A DNA stretch of 64,000 nucleotides. It comes from Hydractinia symbiolongicarpus. Lineage: Eukaryota > Cnidaria > Hydrozoa > Anthoathecata > Hydractiniidae. A model generated the notes under the pieces. That model was not told the origin of the DNA and did no database searches. It saw only the letters and a list, made by a program, of their open reading frames with translations. Position 1 is the stretch's first letter; each line of letters starts with the position of its first letter. Below, in pieces: positions 1-12,900 of the stretch. Location: NCBI RefSeq assembly GCF_029227915.1, contig NC_079876.1:28803828-28867827 (forward strand), read 5' to 3'. Made by a program: the position numbers and the translations under genes.

Positions 1-76
1 CCTTAAGAGACAATGCTCTTATTGAAACTAATATTAGCCAAAACATTATAAAACGCTGTTCTTGTCTTTATCGTAG

Positions 77-3000
77 GAAAAGCAAAGTTTTCGTCACTTT
101 CATCTGAGCCTCCACCGTTGTACCAGATGGCTACAAGTTATGTTAATGAAACTGTAACAGATGATGCACCAGTGGCTTATGTTTTATTGGACAGAAACCG
201 GGCTATTTATGCTTTATCCGATACGAACAAGGTGGGTGCAAAGAAGAAATACTCTTCTGAACTTGGTCTATTTTTATAAAAGTATATTATGTTTCTCTAA
301 TTAAGCAATGCAGGCAGTTCTTAGTAATTATAGAAGGATGTCCTTATTACAGTGTTGCGCTAATTGAAAATAATCATATTAAGGTGTAGCACACGATAGC
401 GTTACTTAAAGGCAAATAAGTAAATAGAGAAAGATGCCAGTAATAAAACGGTAGTCCAAAAAATTAGAGAAAATTATGGTATTTTAGTCTGAGACTTTTT
501 CATTAGATAAAACTAGATGTTTTGATCCTTATCAACCTTCTCACGGTTGACCTATATTTCCGAATGACATTACTTGTATATTATTGCTCTGTTTGACTTC
601 TCCTTTTATTTCCCTCGTTATTTAGTTATTTAGTCCTGCCCATCAAATTAATTTGAATTCCACGGATTTTCCCCTCTCCCTGCCAGTTTTTTTTAAAACT
701 TCTTTTGGTACATTACATTGCTTTGATACATACTGAGTTTCCATATTTATCTATTTAATACCTGCCTGCCACATTTCTACGTCTTATACCTGTCAGAGCC
801 TTAGCTTTTTGGCTATTACCTAATTTAATAATCCCTTAATTTTCTATAAAATCCTTATACTCGGTGAAATATAATAACTTCCCTTAAGATTATGCTTAGA
901 ATTTTAAAGTTAAAACATAACTTAATTTCATCAAGGGCAGTCTTTTTTAAAAGTTCTAACACACGAATTATCTGCTTACCCTATTTTTCCGGATTTTTCT
1001 TTAAAATCAGAATAAATCTGGGGTCAATTTTTGTCATTTTATGCGAAACTTGTAAAAACTGCAAAATATGTTAGATAAGTTTTGTTTAGTTATCAGAAAC
1101 TTCAGGCAGTATTTTGGACAAATTTTAGGCTCTTGATGATGTCACAGAAAAAGTGCTGACATAAGCAAAAATTATTGCTACCATTATGCAATTGTATATT
1201 TTGTTCTTTTTAATGATATACTATAACTTTGCCATGTTTGATTTTATTTTGGAAAACTTATCAAAATTTAAGGGCGCTTTAAGGACTGATAAGGGTTAAT
1301 GTTGGATGAAGGAATTTATGTTAAAAGTTGAGATTCGAAATATAACTGTTTAAATTTCTATTAATCATGTAGCCTCCTCTATGCAGCATCGTGTAATACC
1401 TACTAATTATTATAAAAGATGCATACCTTTAGGATGATCATACACCAACCCATCTTCTTGCAAACATGTCAAATTCAAAAATAGATTATCCAATATTGAA
1501 TACATGTGAGGCTGTTGGTGAAACAGTAACAATGAGCAATAGTGAGGATGCATCTTCCACAAAAGGTAAGCAAGAAACTGTACAGTGAATTAAACTAAAG
1601 ACCTAATAAAAGTCCCAGTAAGGGTAAAAAAGATGTGGAAAGAAAGAATTTTGAATTTTATTGTTCAAAAAATATTTGAAATATCAAAGATCATACCCGC
1701 AAGCAATCATTCAGACTTCAGTCCTCAAAAAATTACGTGCACAATCGGCATCGGGCACTGAAAAGCCTTGCACGTGAAATTTGTAAGAATTTTTAAATTC
1801 CCAGCACCAACAAGGTCAACGCCTACCCAGAATGAATTTCTATTTTGTTGCAACATAACAAATCACTTGGTCCTCAAGATGTTGATAATTCACAGAAAAG
1901 AAATGCTCTACGACGGTAGAAAAAATGTTTTATGCATGTAATATATAAAAATAGCTCTTTGTGAACAGGTTTACACATACAAGATCATGGCGCCTGATTC
2001 CACGTATTTATTTTTTATGGCATACCCGATTCCGATCGTACACGATCGTGCACCATTACTTAAATACCGAGCCCGATTTATCGTGTACTATAAAAACAAA
2101 TCTTTTGAGGCCTGTTTGAACTTGTGAAAGTTCAATTGTCCATATTCACAACTAGACTTAGTACTTTGCATTTTTTGTATTTTTTGGTTAGGTCCGAAAT
2201 ATCAAACTATTATAATTTTTGCTGACATCAGCATAACCTATTTTCTCGATTTCCCGGATCTTTGCCACTGGTGCATTTTCAACGTTCCTTACTTTAAAAC
2301 TTTTGTATAATTGCTTTTCCATATTTACTTGTTAATTTTGTTGGGGTTTAAGGTAAGAAACCAAATTTATTTTATTTAATAAATCTTCTGTGCAGTCTAT
2401 GCTGAAGCATCATCAGATCATATTATTAATTAAAGTTTTCTTAGAACATCTAAAATACCGTTAAAATTTCATTTAGTCCCATGAGGGCACTTAATTATAA
2501 ACAATGATTCTATAAAATATTCTCTCATATGTCCGACAACGTGTTTACCTCCTCTGTTCAATTTAATAGCTCCTTAGTGTTATTTTTTATTCTCCTTCTC
2601 TTCAACACTTCTACTTCATCAAAATTGACTGTATATTTCGTTTCTTTTCTGCATTTTGTTATGTATTCCGCATCAGAACCATGATGACTCGATACATTGT
2701 TGAATGTTACATGTTATTCTATCTACCATTACTTTTTTACTTTTAGATCTGCAGAGTACAGCGTAAGTAGACACCCAGAGTGAATTATCGAGTAATTTAT
2801 AATGTATTAATATATAAATCTTAACAGTAATTTGAAAAGGATTAAAAAATACAAACTCAAAATTTTTTTAAACTTTTTTAACGATATTATATAAACTTTT
2901 TTATATATTTGTTTTTCAGGTGTTAAATATTTGTACCACAATTTTAAAATAATTTTTTAAGTTTACCATCATTTAAATAATTTGTAACTTTTAAATATAA

Positions 3001-3121
3001 AATTTTTTAAATAATTTTTAAAATAAATAAATTAATACTACAGAACTACTACTTAATACTAACTCGCTTTTTCAGACACAGAATTCCACTTAATTTTATA
3101 AGAATGTTTTCAGTGCAATAA
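77..3121 (+). CDS. 3' exons of a gene entering from the left edge; cytoplasmic-tail-like protein with a PPxY motif
   Basis: Proposed exons are 77-231, 1433-1565, 2747-2762 and 3076-3121 (stop TAA 3119-3121). Every junction has AG/GT borders and the phases agree (1, 0, 1, 2). Exon one reads SSEPPPLYQ, then a Tyr-rich stretch (SYVNETV, VAYVLLD, AIYALSDTNK). Exon two reads DDHTPTHLLANMSNSK onwards. The third is only 16 nt and is the weakest call. No enzyme domain is visible. PPxY (PPLY) is a ligand for WW domains of NEDD4-type ligases, so this is probably the intracellular tail of a membrane protein whose upstream exons lie outside the window. The first exon shares its entry phase, its length class and its GATACGARCAAG|GTGG end with the tail exon of the CUB gene at 14524-14627, which suggests tandem paralogues. 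The exon chain is inferred. Confidence 0.4.
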
Positions 3122-3906
3122 TCGGACAATGGGAATATTATTATGGTTGCATTATTATTGAAACATCTCAGAGTGCTCCAATTTTAATGAAGTGAAATGC
3201 AAGGCTTTGTAGCTAGCTACATCTTTTATTTTTCTCGTATTAAAAGCATATGCAATAAGTAAGCTCTTTAAGGATCAGATCTTTGTTTAAACAACAATGA
3301 AAGACTGAATATTAATATCAAACAAGGTTCTTATGGAGAATCAGTCAATTTAAAAGTTAGAATATCTACTTTTGCTGCAAATATTTTGTATGGAGCTAAC
3401 CTTTTTATATTTAAGACTTTTAATCATTTGAAATGATTGGTGAGAATCGCTTATGTTAAAATTCCACTGGAATACAGTTAGTTTCAATAATTGCATTCGA
3501 AAGTTTTAAGGCTACTTAGTTACAAATCAAATAATGTTTTCATGACGAAAAGAAAAACTACTCATCAATCGTGAAAAAATGAAATAATGATTCAAGAGAT
3601 TATTTGGTGTGACAGTGCTCCACAATTATGCACATGTTTTAAATTTTCTGTTTTCAATTTATAACATGTTTACTGTGTTGTCTTTTGATGTTTAATTTTA
3701 TGTTATTCCTCTGAAAATGAAATATTATATATTTTTTCATACATTCATTCACAGTGTGATTTATCTCATTCCAAGTTATTTTGAAAAGCCTAAAATAATT
3801 ATGTGTTCATTGTGATAGTTCTAAAAGATAATCGAAGGAACACAAATTATACATTTTTCCACCAATTTAGATTAAAAAAAATGAATAATAGCTAAATAAA
3901 TAAATA
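3122..3906. other. Intergenic spacer
   Basis: AT-rich sequence between the proposed end of the left-edge gene and the start of the CUB gene. I see no coding exon or recognisable repeat. The promoter and any 5' UTR of the CUB gene should lie here, but no clear motif stands out. Confidence 0.4.
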
Positions 3907-6900
3907 ATGAATAAACAGATCATCTACTTTGGAATTGTGAGTATTCTCTATGACGTGTCGCCTACCACTGGATGTAGCCAAACACTCACTGCAGATCAAG
4001 GTGTTATAACATCTCCTAATTATCCAGCCAGTTACCCTGCAAATACAAGGTGCACGTACAAAATCAAAGTTGCTACAGGAAAGCGTATACGACTCCAATG
4101 GACGGTTTTCAAGGTGGATGGTGAAATGGTAAAATGTGACGGTGGAGATTATGTTATAGTTAGTGCTGGGTGAGTTTATCCAAACAAGGTGGCCACACCG
4201 CCTAAAATTTGGACCAAAAATATTTGTTTTTGATAAAATCTCCTGACATTCTATATCTTGATATGCGTTATTTTTCCCTGGTACTTGCTATCTACTTTAA
4301 GGGCAGAAACTTTCACGTATCAAAAAAAAACGAGAAATTTATGGAATAAACTTTTTGCGTTTTGCAGTTTTTTGAACAAATTTCGCGGGGAAAAATTTCG
4401 CAAATCGAAGAAAAAGGCCATTTTGCGTGAAAAAACTTTTGCGAATGAGCAAAAAATAAAAAAAAAATCTTAATTTTTCTTATTTTTCTTTGTTTGTTTA
4501 ATGTAATCTTCAACTTCCCACTCAAACTCAGTTTCGTCACCGGTTTCTCTATCTTCACCAATGTACTAATGAATTTTGCTATCACATAACAATTCAAATT
4601 CTTCTACCGTGCTATATTGAGCCTGTAGAAAACAGAGCCGTTGGCAACCTTTTCAATTTTTTAATGACTTCACCCACAGTCGTGAACACTCCACCTGTTT
4701 CAGCGCAAACTAGAAAAAAGGACAAAGCTGCGACAAGTACTGAAGGAAATAAAGATATTGGAGAAGATTGTAAGATCGTATACGTATTAATTAACAATAT
4801 CCATCCATGTGTCATTATTTTTTTCTGGAAGGGGCTTTAAATTAGCTTGGAAAAAAAATTTTTTTAACGTGAAAAAACTTCCGCGTTTTTTAAATTGGCT
4901 ATGATTTCGCGTGGAAAAGCTTTTGCGTTTTGCTGTTTTGAAATTTGTAAAGGCAAAACTTTCGCGAAAAGGGCGAAATTTTCTGCCCGCGAAAGTATCA
5001 TGGTTTGATAAAAATAAAACCGGTATGAAAGTTAGAAACAGCTTGATCCTTTGTAACATTTCCTTCTAAAGTTTTGCCAATTCTGCAAGTACGGCGCTGT
5101 TTTGGTGTTTCTAAATTCTCCTAACATGGTAAAATTTCAAATATGCGGCCACCTTGCATTGTTGTTCTCAAAAACGTTTGAGGTAGTTTCCAATTTATTT
5201 CTGATAAAATGTTGGTCCATGTTTTGGTGTTCCTAAGTTCAATGGTAAAGTTTTAACTCTGCGGGCACCTTGCATAGGTGAAAATAAGAAAAAAAGCATT
5301 CCATTGTTCTCAAAAACAGTTGTGGTAGTGTTATGGTTAAAAAATGTAAGTTATATAAAATGTACGGAAACAGGTACGAAAAGCTGTGTAAATGTTGTTG
5401 ATGATTGAAACAGTGATGCATACCAATTCCTGTGGTTGCGTCAATCAAAGTGTTTTTCACCTTTCAGATGCAGCTCTCCAAAGGTTTATTCAAGATACTG
5501 CAACGATGACACTAATGATTATATTCCACATGATATGTATTCGAGAGATGAATGCATGCAGGTGTACTTCTACTCAAACCAAGTCTCAAGCAACTTCGTG
5601 ACCAGCTTCCATGCTACATATACAACTTACTCTAAAGATGTTGCTGCTCCAGCTATAGATGTTTGTGGTGGACACAGGTAGTCCTTTCATTGTTCATTGA
5701 CCTCCAAATTTTTCTTCACTGTGCTGTTTTTACAAGTGTTGTTCTGTACAAGTGTTGTTCTGTATTTTAACGTTTCCCTTGTATTTACTGTAATAGCTTT
5801 AGATGATGAAAAACTTTTAGGTCATTGTTTTTGTTGTGAAACTCAAAAATAGCCAAGGATAGTATTTTCACATCAATGGGGAAAAAGATTCAGCTTATGA
5901 AACTAATTCATATGTTGCACCAAATATGAAGGTTAGGCAGAATGTTAGTGATCCGCAAAGTAGTTCTATTTTTATGTCAATTACACTGACAATTACCGCT
6001 CGTCACGAGATCAGGGTGAGCATTTCATAAATATGGTGGTCACGCAGTGTGCAATGATAAAGATTTATCTATATATACACGCCATCCGGATAAAGTATCT
6101 GCGTGTATCACTCACATATTGGCGCACGTAGTGTAGTGGCTTCATCCGCGGTTTCCAGTTTTGTAGAGTGTGTATCGAACCCCGCTTGTTGCCAGCCAAT
6201 ATACGCAAAGTAGCTCTTTTATTTGAAGGTCTTTTCTACTGCTGTTTTTTGTTAATTATGTTTTCCACTATTGTTCTGTCTTATCCTGTCTTTTGACTGC
6301 TTTCAGTCTTGTTTATTTCTGTCCTGTATATTCCTGTGGCTGTTAAAGACCTGTTTTTATCAGTAACTCGTTCGATGAAGCATGCGCAAAATTTCTTTTC
6401 CATGTAAACTTCTCTTCGCATCATTGGCACAGGTCATGCTAATAATAAATATGTCAATATAAGCCCCAATATACACTATTCAATTTTCTTGTTACAAACA
6501 TGTATAATGTTGAACTTGGTTTTAACACTCTAATTTTAATTATTTCGTTTTGTGGTGTGCCCAAGGTTCCTTAATGTGCCGGCACACGCTTCTTTATTGT
6601 TTACAAAATCAAATGTTCATTAGTTTAACCCTATTCGGTCCGGGGTTTTTCGAACATACTATGACCGGGGGGGGGCGGATTCCGCCCCCCCCCCCCCCCC
6701 CCTCAATAACTTTTCATAGGATTGTTCAAATTGAATCAAACTTGGCACACTTATAGTACGTCATAAAAAGAACAAAATGGCGGCAATAAATTTTTGCTTG
6801 CGTCAGCACATTTTCTGTGACGTCATCAGAACCTTGAAAATTGTTAAAAATGCCACTATCTGCTTAAAATATAATTACTTTTGTTCTAGAGCGAATTTTT

Positions 6901-9900
6901 ACATTCTGTTTGAAGTTTCTAAAAGCTAAATAAAATGTTTTTAACATATCTTCCGGTTTTTACATGGATCAAATAAAAAATTGCCAAAAATTGACCGAAA
7001 ATCCGTGTTTTCCCGATTTTCAGGTAAAATCCGACAAAATCGGGAAATCGGATTAGTCACGTGTCAAAATTATTCAAAATGATTCTTCTTGACGAAACAA
7101 AGTTGTGTTGCAAGTTTCAAGTTCTAAGGATAATCCTAACAGGAGTTATTATATTTTCCCCATTATAAGGATTTCATAGAGATTTTTGGGGGTAGTTTCG
7201 AGTAATGGCCAATATCAAAGCCTCTATATGGTATGGGACCTAAAAATTTAGCATGCAGGTGTCTAATAGATAAATGTTGAAACTCAGTAAGTATCATAGC
7301 CATATAAGAAAGCAATCAGGAGTTATTAAAAAAAAACCGTCAGGGGGGGCGGAATCCGCCCCCCCCCGGACCGAATAGGGTTAAATTGCTAATTGAAGTC
7401 AGAGCATCATGTGGTGAAGAGGAATTGAAAAAATGTTCACAATAAGTTTGGGATAGTTAGAAATATCCGAATTCCGTAAGGGTCACCTTACAATACATTT
7501 TAGTGCTTTTAATATAGATATGATGTTTCTAATTTTTCTTTCTGTGAACTGGTACAGGGTGACCACTCCTCCTTAAGTTCTTTAAATAACCTTAGAAAAA
7601 GAAGATCTCCCTAAAAGTACTAAAATATACTTAAAAATTAATTTCTCCTTATTTCTTAATTTTTTTTGATCGTAACTTTTTTGTAAATGTGTTCATGGAT
7701 TTTTCATCACCAGTGAAATAAGAAATCTCTTACCTGAAATCCTATATTTTTTATCTTTCAGGGCTAATGTGTATGTATATTTGTATAATATGTATAATTT
7801 TCTTATCATAGAACATAGTATGTAACATTAAAGATAGAGAACTAAAATTGGTTTTCTCCTTAATTATCCTTATTTTTTTATTCTCGTCCGCAGCAAGATA
7901 TCCTTAAAAAATGTCAATTGTCTCCTTAATTCTCCTTAATATCCTTACTTTTTGTTCTCATTTTATTAGTGGTCACCCTGTGGTAAATTATGAACTTTGT
8001 ATGATAAAGTCGAGTCTCAACCCTCAACAAATATTGCAAAATACTGTTTGAATATATATTTTGTCACAAATTTATTTTTATTCATATGTTTAGATTATAT
8101 TAAAAGAAAAACAACAAGATCGTTTTTTCTTTCAATATTTCTACAAACTGCTCTACCAACTATGTTTAGATTACGTAGTTTATCTGGCGTTCTAATGTCA
8201 CCGGGTTGGCCACACACCTATAAACTAAACCAACAGTCCTGTTCCGTGAGGATATACATTGACAACAGCAAGTTAAGAATTAAGCTAGCTTTTATGCAAA
8301 TTGACACTTATGCACTGAACAGTGGTAAACAACGGTGTGATGTGCAAGGGAATGACGTCCTTAAATTTCGAGGTATGTGATTGATTGAGACTGAAATTGT
8401 ATCTTGTGTTTCTTCTACCTTCTACCGCATTAACGCAAAAAAAGTGTGTTGTTGCGCGAAATTTTATGCGCAAAATTTGTTGCTCTAATTCTAATAAGTG
8501 CGATAATATACTTTTATCTCGAAACTAAAAAGACAAACCTTACATTTTACTATTTTTTTACTTTTTTCGCAGAATTTTTGCCGCAAATTCCCCACGAGTT
8601 TGCGGCAAAAATTAATACGCCAGAAATACGTTCATATTGTTTTTCGCGAAGATTATTAAGATTAATACTTAACAAAATAGATTGTTTCTTTTTTTACTGC
8701 GCGAAAGTGCGGAAATAAGAACGAATAAGGTAACTGGCACTTAAAAATACAAATATTTGTTCAGCCGCACCCTTCATTCAGTAACACCGTGAGAAATGCA
8801 CCTCCCTAACTGTAAATTATGGTACTTATTAAAGAACTAGCCTGATTTGCTGTCGAAAAGTATTATTTTAAAACAAGTAGATCTGTAAAGAACATTGATG
8901 TACAATGCATTGGTGGGCACTTTCTAATTTACATTGCTTTTATATACGTGCTAGTTGAGAGAAAATATGAAGTGGTTGCGTTTTAAACTTGTTTGTTTTT
9001 AAATGGTCGAAGTCATTAAGATTTGTTAATATGACTAAAGAAACAGGATGTTCATTGTAGACACCCGAAAGTTCAGAAAATGTTTATGAACACTGAAGAC
9101 AAAAACAAAATCAGAAATCATTTTAAATGTCACATTGGACATCCAAATATAAATGAAAGCGACAGTGTATTTGATATCCATAATTTACTCACTTGCTATC
9201 AAATCAAGCTTTTGATGCGACGATTATGTTTTCAACCATTTATTTTGATATTTTGAACATTTTTACATGAATATTAATACTTAGTTACCCTGATTATCAT
9301 TTATACCAGCAATTAATATTGAGCATTTAACTTATGATGTCAATTTTACAAAGTTAGGTAGACTTTCCATGCCTATATCTCATCTCGGAATCCAATGAAG
9401 ATTTTTCTAATAAAATAAACAGAATCTTAGAAAACTTCTCAATTCCTTTAACGTATTCTGCCACAGAAGGTAAGTTTTCCATCATTAATAATTATTTTCC
9501 TGTTTTTAGCCAAGCATCGCCTTTCAAACAAATACGATGAATTCAAATATTGTAGTCGTCAAGATCCATTTTACAGATATTACTTTGGCAATTATAGTTA
9601 CATTGATGTCACCTTTGAGAGGGTACAAACTGTAAATAATTCATATAGTGGTTTTGTTGTTGGATATGTTTTGACAAAAATTAAAGGTAGAAATCTATAA
9701 TAAATTTGTTTAAGATACCTTAAGCGGAGAAAGTTTGGTGAGTTAAAAAATAAATAGATAAAATAAATTTGCAACTTTTGAAGATTGAAATATTTTACTG
9801 TTCACCAAAATGTTCACCAAAGGTATGTCAAATTAAGAGCGAATTCCTTCAAAATTTGGAACAACTGATTAAATGGATTTCTGAGCATTGTTCTATCAAC

Positions 9901-12900
9901 AAAATAATCAATAAACAAAATAAATGTTGCATTTCGTTGCTATTTTTTGCTCATTATTACTCAATTTTTATGAAAACGAGTACCTTTGTTATATCTCTCG
10001 CCAAATTGAATCCATGCCGAACATAACAAAATTCGATTTTTAATTTCCAAAATTTTATTAGTATGAAAAATTTCATTTAACCCAATTGTCAAACTGAATC
10101 TATGCCACATTTTCTCCACCTAATGTATTCTGTTCGCTGAAATTTAAAAAGCTTACCAGTATCATCAACATGTTTCTGTTTCACATAACCACCTTGTTAG
10201 TGTTATTGGTGCATCGGTTTATGTTTGCAACGGGTAAAAGTGAATCATGTCCAGAACCTTTCACCACTTAGAATGTTCAATTTTAATATTAGTTTTCCTT
10301 GTTTAACCTCGTGAACATCATATCAATAAATATTAATATGATCTGCGCTGTAATATTGTCATAGTCAATAAAACACTGGTGCATTTTACTCGCGGGAGAC
10401 AATGAATTGACATTTCATGCAGTTCGTCTGGGGCCGATTTATAGAATTGTTATGGGAGGTTAGGGAAAGGAATTTGGATTTGCGACTTCGATAAAAATCA
10501 AACTATTCCCCTTTTAAGATTTCTTGATTCTACACGGAAAGAGGGTTAAAAACGCAAAGGTTTATCATAAACACAAATAACTTTGTTTTTCATAAAAACA
10601 AAGTTATTTTAATGTAACAACGAAACAAAATTATTTTATTTCTCAAAGCATCATCGCTTGACGTTATTTTCTTGATCCAGTAAATTTCCCAATATTATCT
10701 GAACAGGATTCTATTTGTTTAAACAGATGTGGCGTCGAAGGTGGATGGTTGCCATTCCTATTGTTGTCCTTATCTTAATGTGTTGTACGTGCCAGCACGT
10801 AAAAAAACATGGTGGTGTTAGAGCAATTGTACGAAATCATGTTTTTAATCCGACCCACAAAAACAAAGGTCTACCAATGCCAGTCATTCAAAAACAAGGT
10901 GAGTATGCATTCGCTTATTTCCTGTTTATATATTGAGTGCATGTACCACAAATGCAGGCAAGCAAATTAGAGCAATTTTATACGTACCTCTAGCGGGTAA
11001 TGTAAGTTTGTTACCATTGTAGGGGAAGAAGAGCCAACCATTTCAATGAAATTCCCAAGGGCGTTAAACCTTCCTGTTATTTACTTAAACGTGCATTTAA
11101 ATTAACTGATTGGTGCAGTGCTAAGAAATTGCTTATACGGGTACCAGAGAGTGATGCTATTATTGTACACAGAATATAACGCATCGTTCGGTTATAGTTT
11201 TAAGCACCCTTTTTGCCCTATTGAATTCAAAAAAACGTCATTGTCACTTCAGTTAAAATATAAACACAGCCTACAGTATTCGTTACCCTGTCATAGCTAA
11301 GGTAGCCTTTATATCGACTCAAAATAAGAGAAAATTTCGTTGTGTTTGCATGAAGTTTTTTATATCTGGACTGCACATGCGTGATAAATATCTGAACATG
11401 CGCAATAGCTTCATTTCGGATAAATCCTGTTTACATAAATATTTTAAAGGGGAAATTAAATCAACACTGAAATGAGTTTGAAAATCGCTTCGCTTGAAAT
11501 CATAAAAACATATAAAGTCTAGACATGAAATAACATTTCGCATGTAAAGGCTGCCTAAGAATCAATAAAAAATGGGAGTAGCTCATGGGTTCATTAGGAG
11601 AAAAAAGTGGTTGCAAATCACCTATTTACAGTCAAACATATACGCTGTTAAAGTGTGTAATAAACCTCCAGGCTTTGCTTATGAGCTGCATGTATGTAAC
11701 TAGAGCATAAAACAAACTATTTCACTTTTTATGAAATAGTTTGTTTTAAGCTTAATGTACTACTTGATTTTAAAACAAAAATAGAAGTGACCTAGCCTTT
11801 TCAAGTTTGGTCAATAAAACCTAAACTAATAATTATTGAAATTATGCAAGGTAAAAACATCCTAATGCATCAGTAAATTGTTAGTATAAAATATTTAGTT
11901 GAACAACGGGTCTAAAAAATGTTTAACCCTATTAACTGAGCAATACTTAATGTCGCAACCACTGGGGTTAAAGTAGGCTGAGTGCCCTGACGTCTGTTCA
12001 CGTGAAGGGCTGTTTCTATTTAGCTTCGGGTTCTATTTTACGCGAACAAAAAAAAAATGTTTATCATGATGGGCGGCACACCTTGATGCCTGTTGATATG
12101 TGTAAATGTTTAGGCATGTAATCGCACGATTTCAATTTTATTGTAATTTTACCCATTGTTGACAACATTAACCACAACAATTCTGTGCCAAAAGGTTCAT
12201 TCGATTTTTATTGGTTGTATTTATTTGATTTCAAATTATTAATTTTTATCGTCCATACTGTTCAATTTTTAGATGCGTACACCACCTCTGCGCCCACCTA
12301 TCCGCCACCTTCATACCAAACAATACTTTCAGGAAGCAACCATGTCCCACCCCTACAGAAGGAACACAACCAACAAGCATCTGCACCACCCTTCCCACCA
12401 TCTTTGCAAATGTCTGCGACTGAGGATCCTCAACCACCAGCATATAGCGAGATTACGTCGCAACAAGTAAGTATTCAGTCATATTAAAGTTGTATTGCAC
12501 TATGCTCTGTTGAACTACTCTCTTGTACTACTCTATTCCACTACTTTATTGTGCTACTCTATTGAACTACTCTCTTGTACTACTCTATTCCACTACTTTA
12601 TTGTGCTACTCTATTGAACTACTCTCTTGTACTACTCTATTCCACTACTTTATTGTGCTACTCTATTGAACTACTCTCTTGTACTACTCTATTCCACTAC
12701 TTTATTGTGCTACTCTATTGAACTACTCTCTTGTACTACTCTATTCCACTACTTTATTGTGCTACTCTATTGAACTACTCTCTTGTACTACTCTATTCCA
12801 CTACTTTATTGTGCTACTCTATTGAACTACTCTCTTGTACTACTCTATTCCACTACTTTATTGTGCTACTCTATTGAACTACTCTCTTGTACTACTCTAT

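Noticed and set aside
10171-10275. Possible signal-peptide first exon (MFLFHITTLLVLLVHRFMF) of a separate gene
   Set aside because: It lies inside a CUB-gene intron and no downstream exon chain in its phase is distinguishable from the CUB gene itself.
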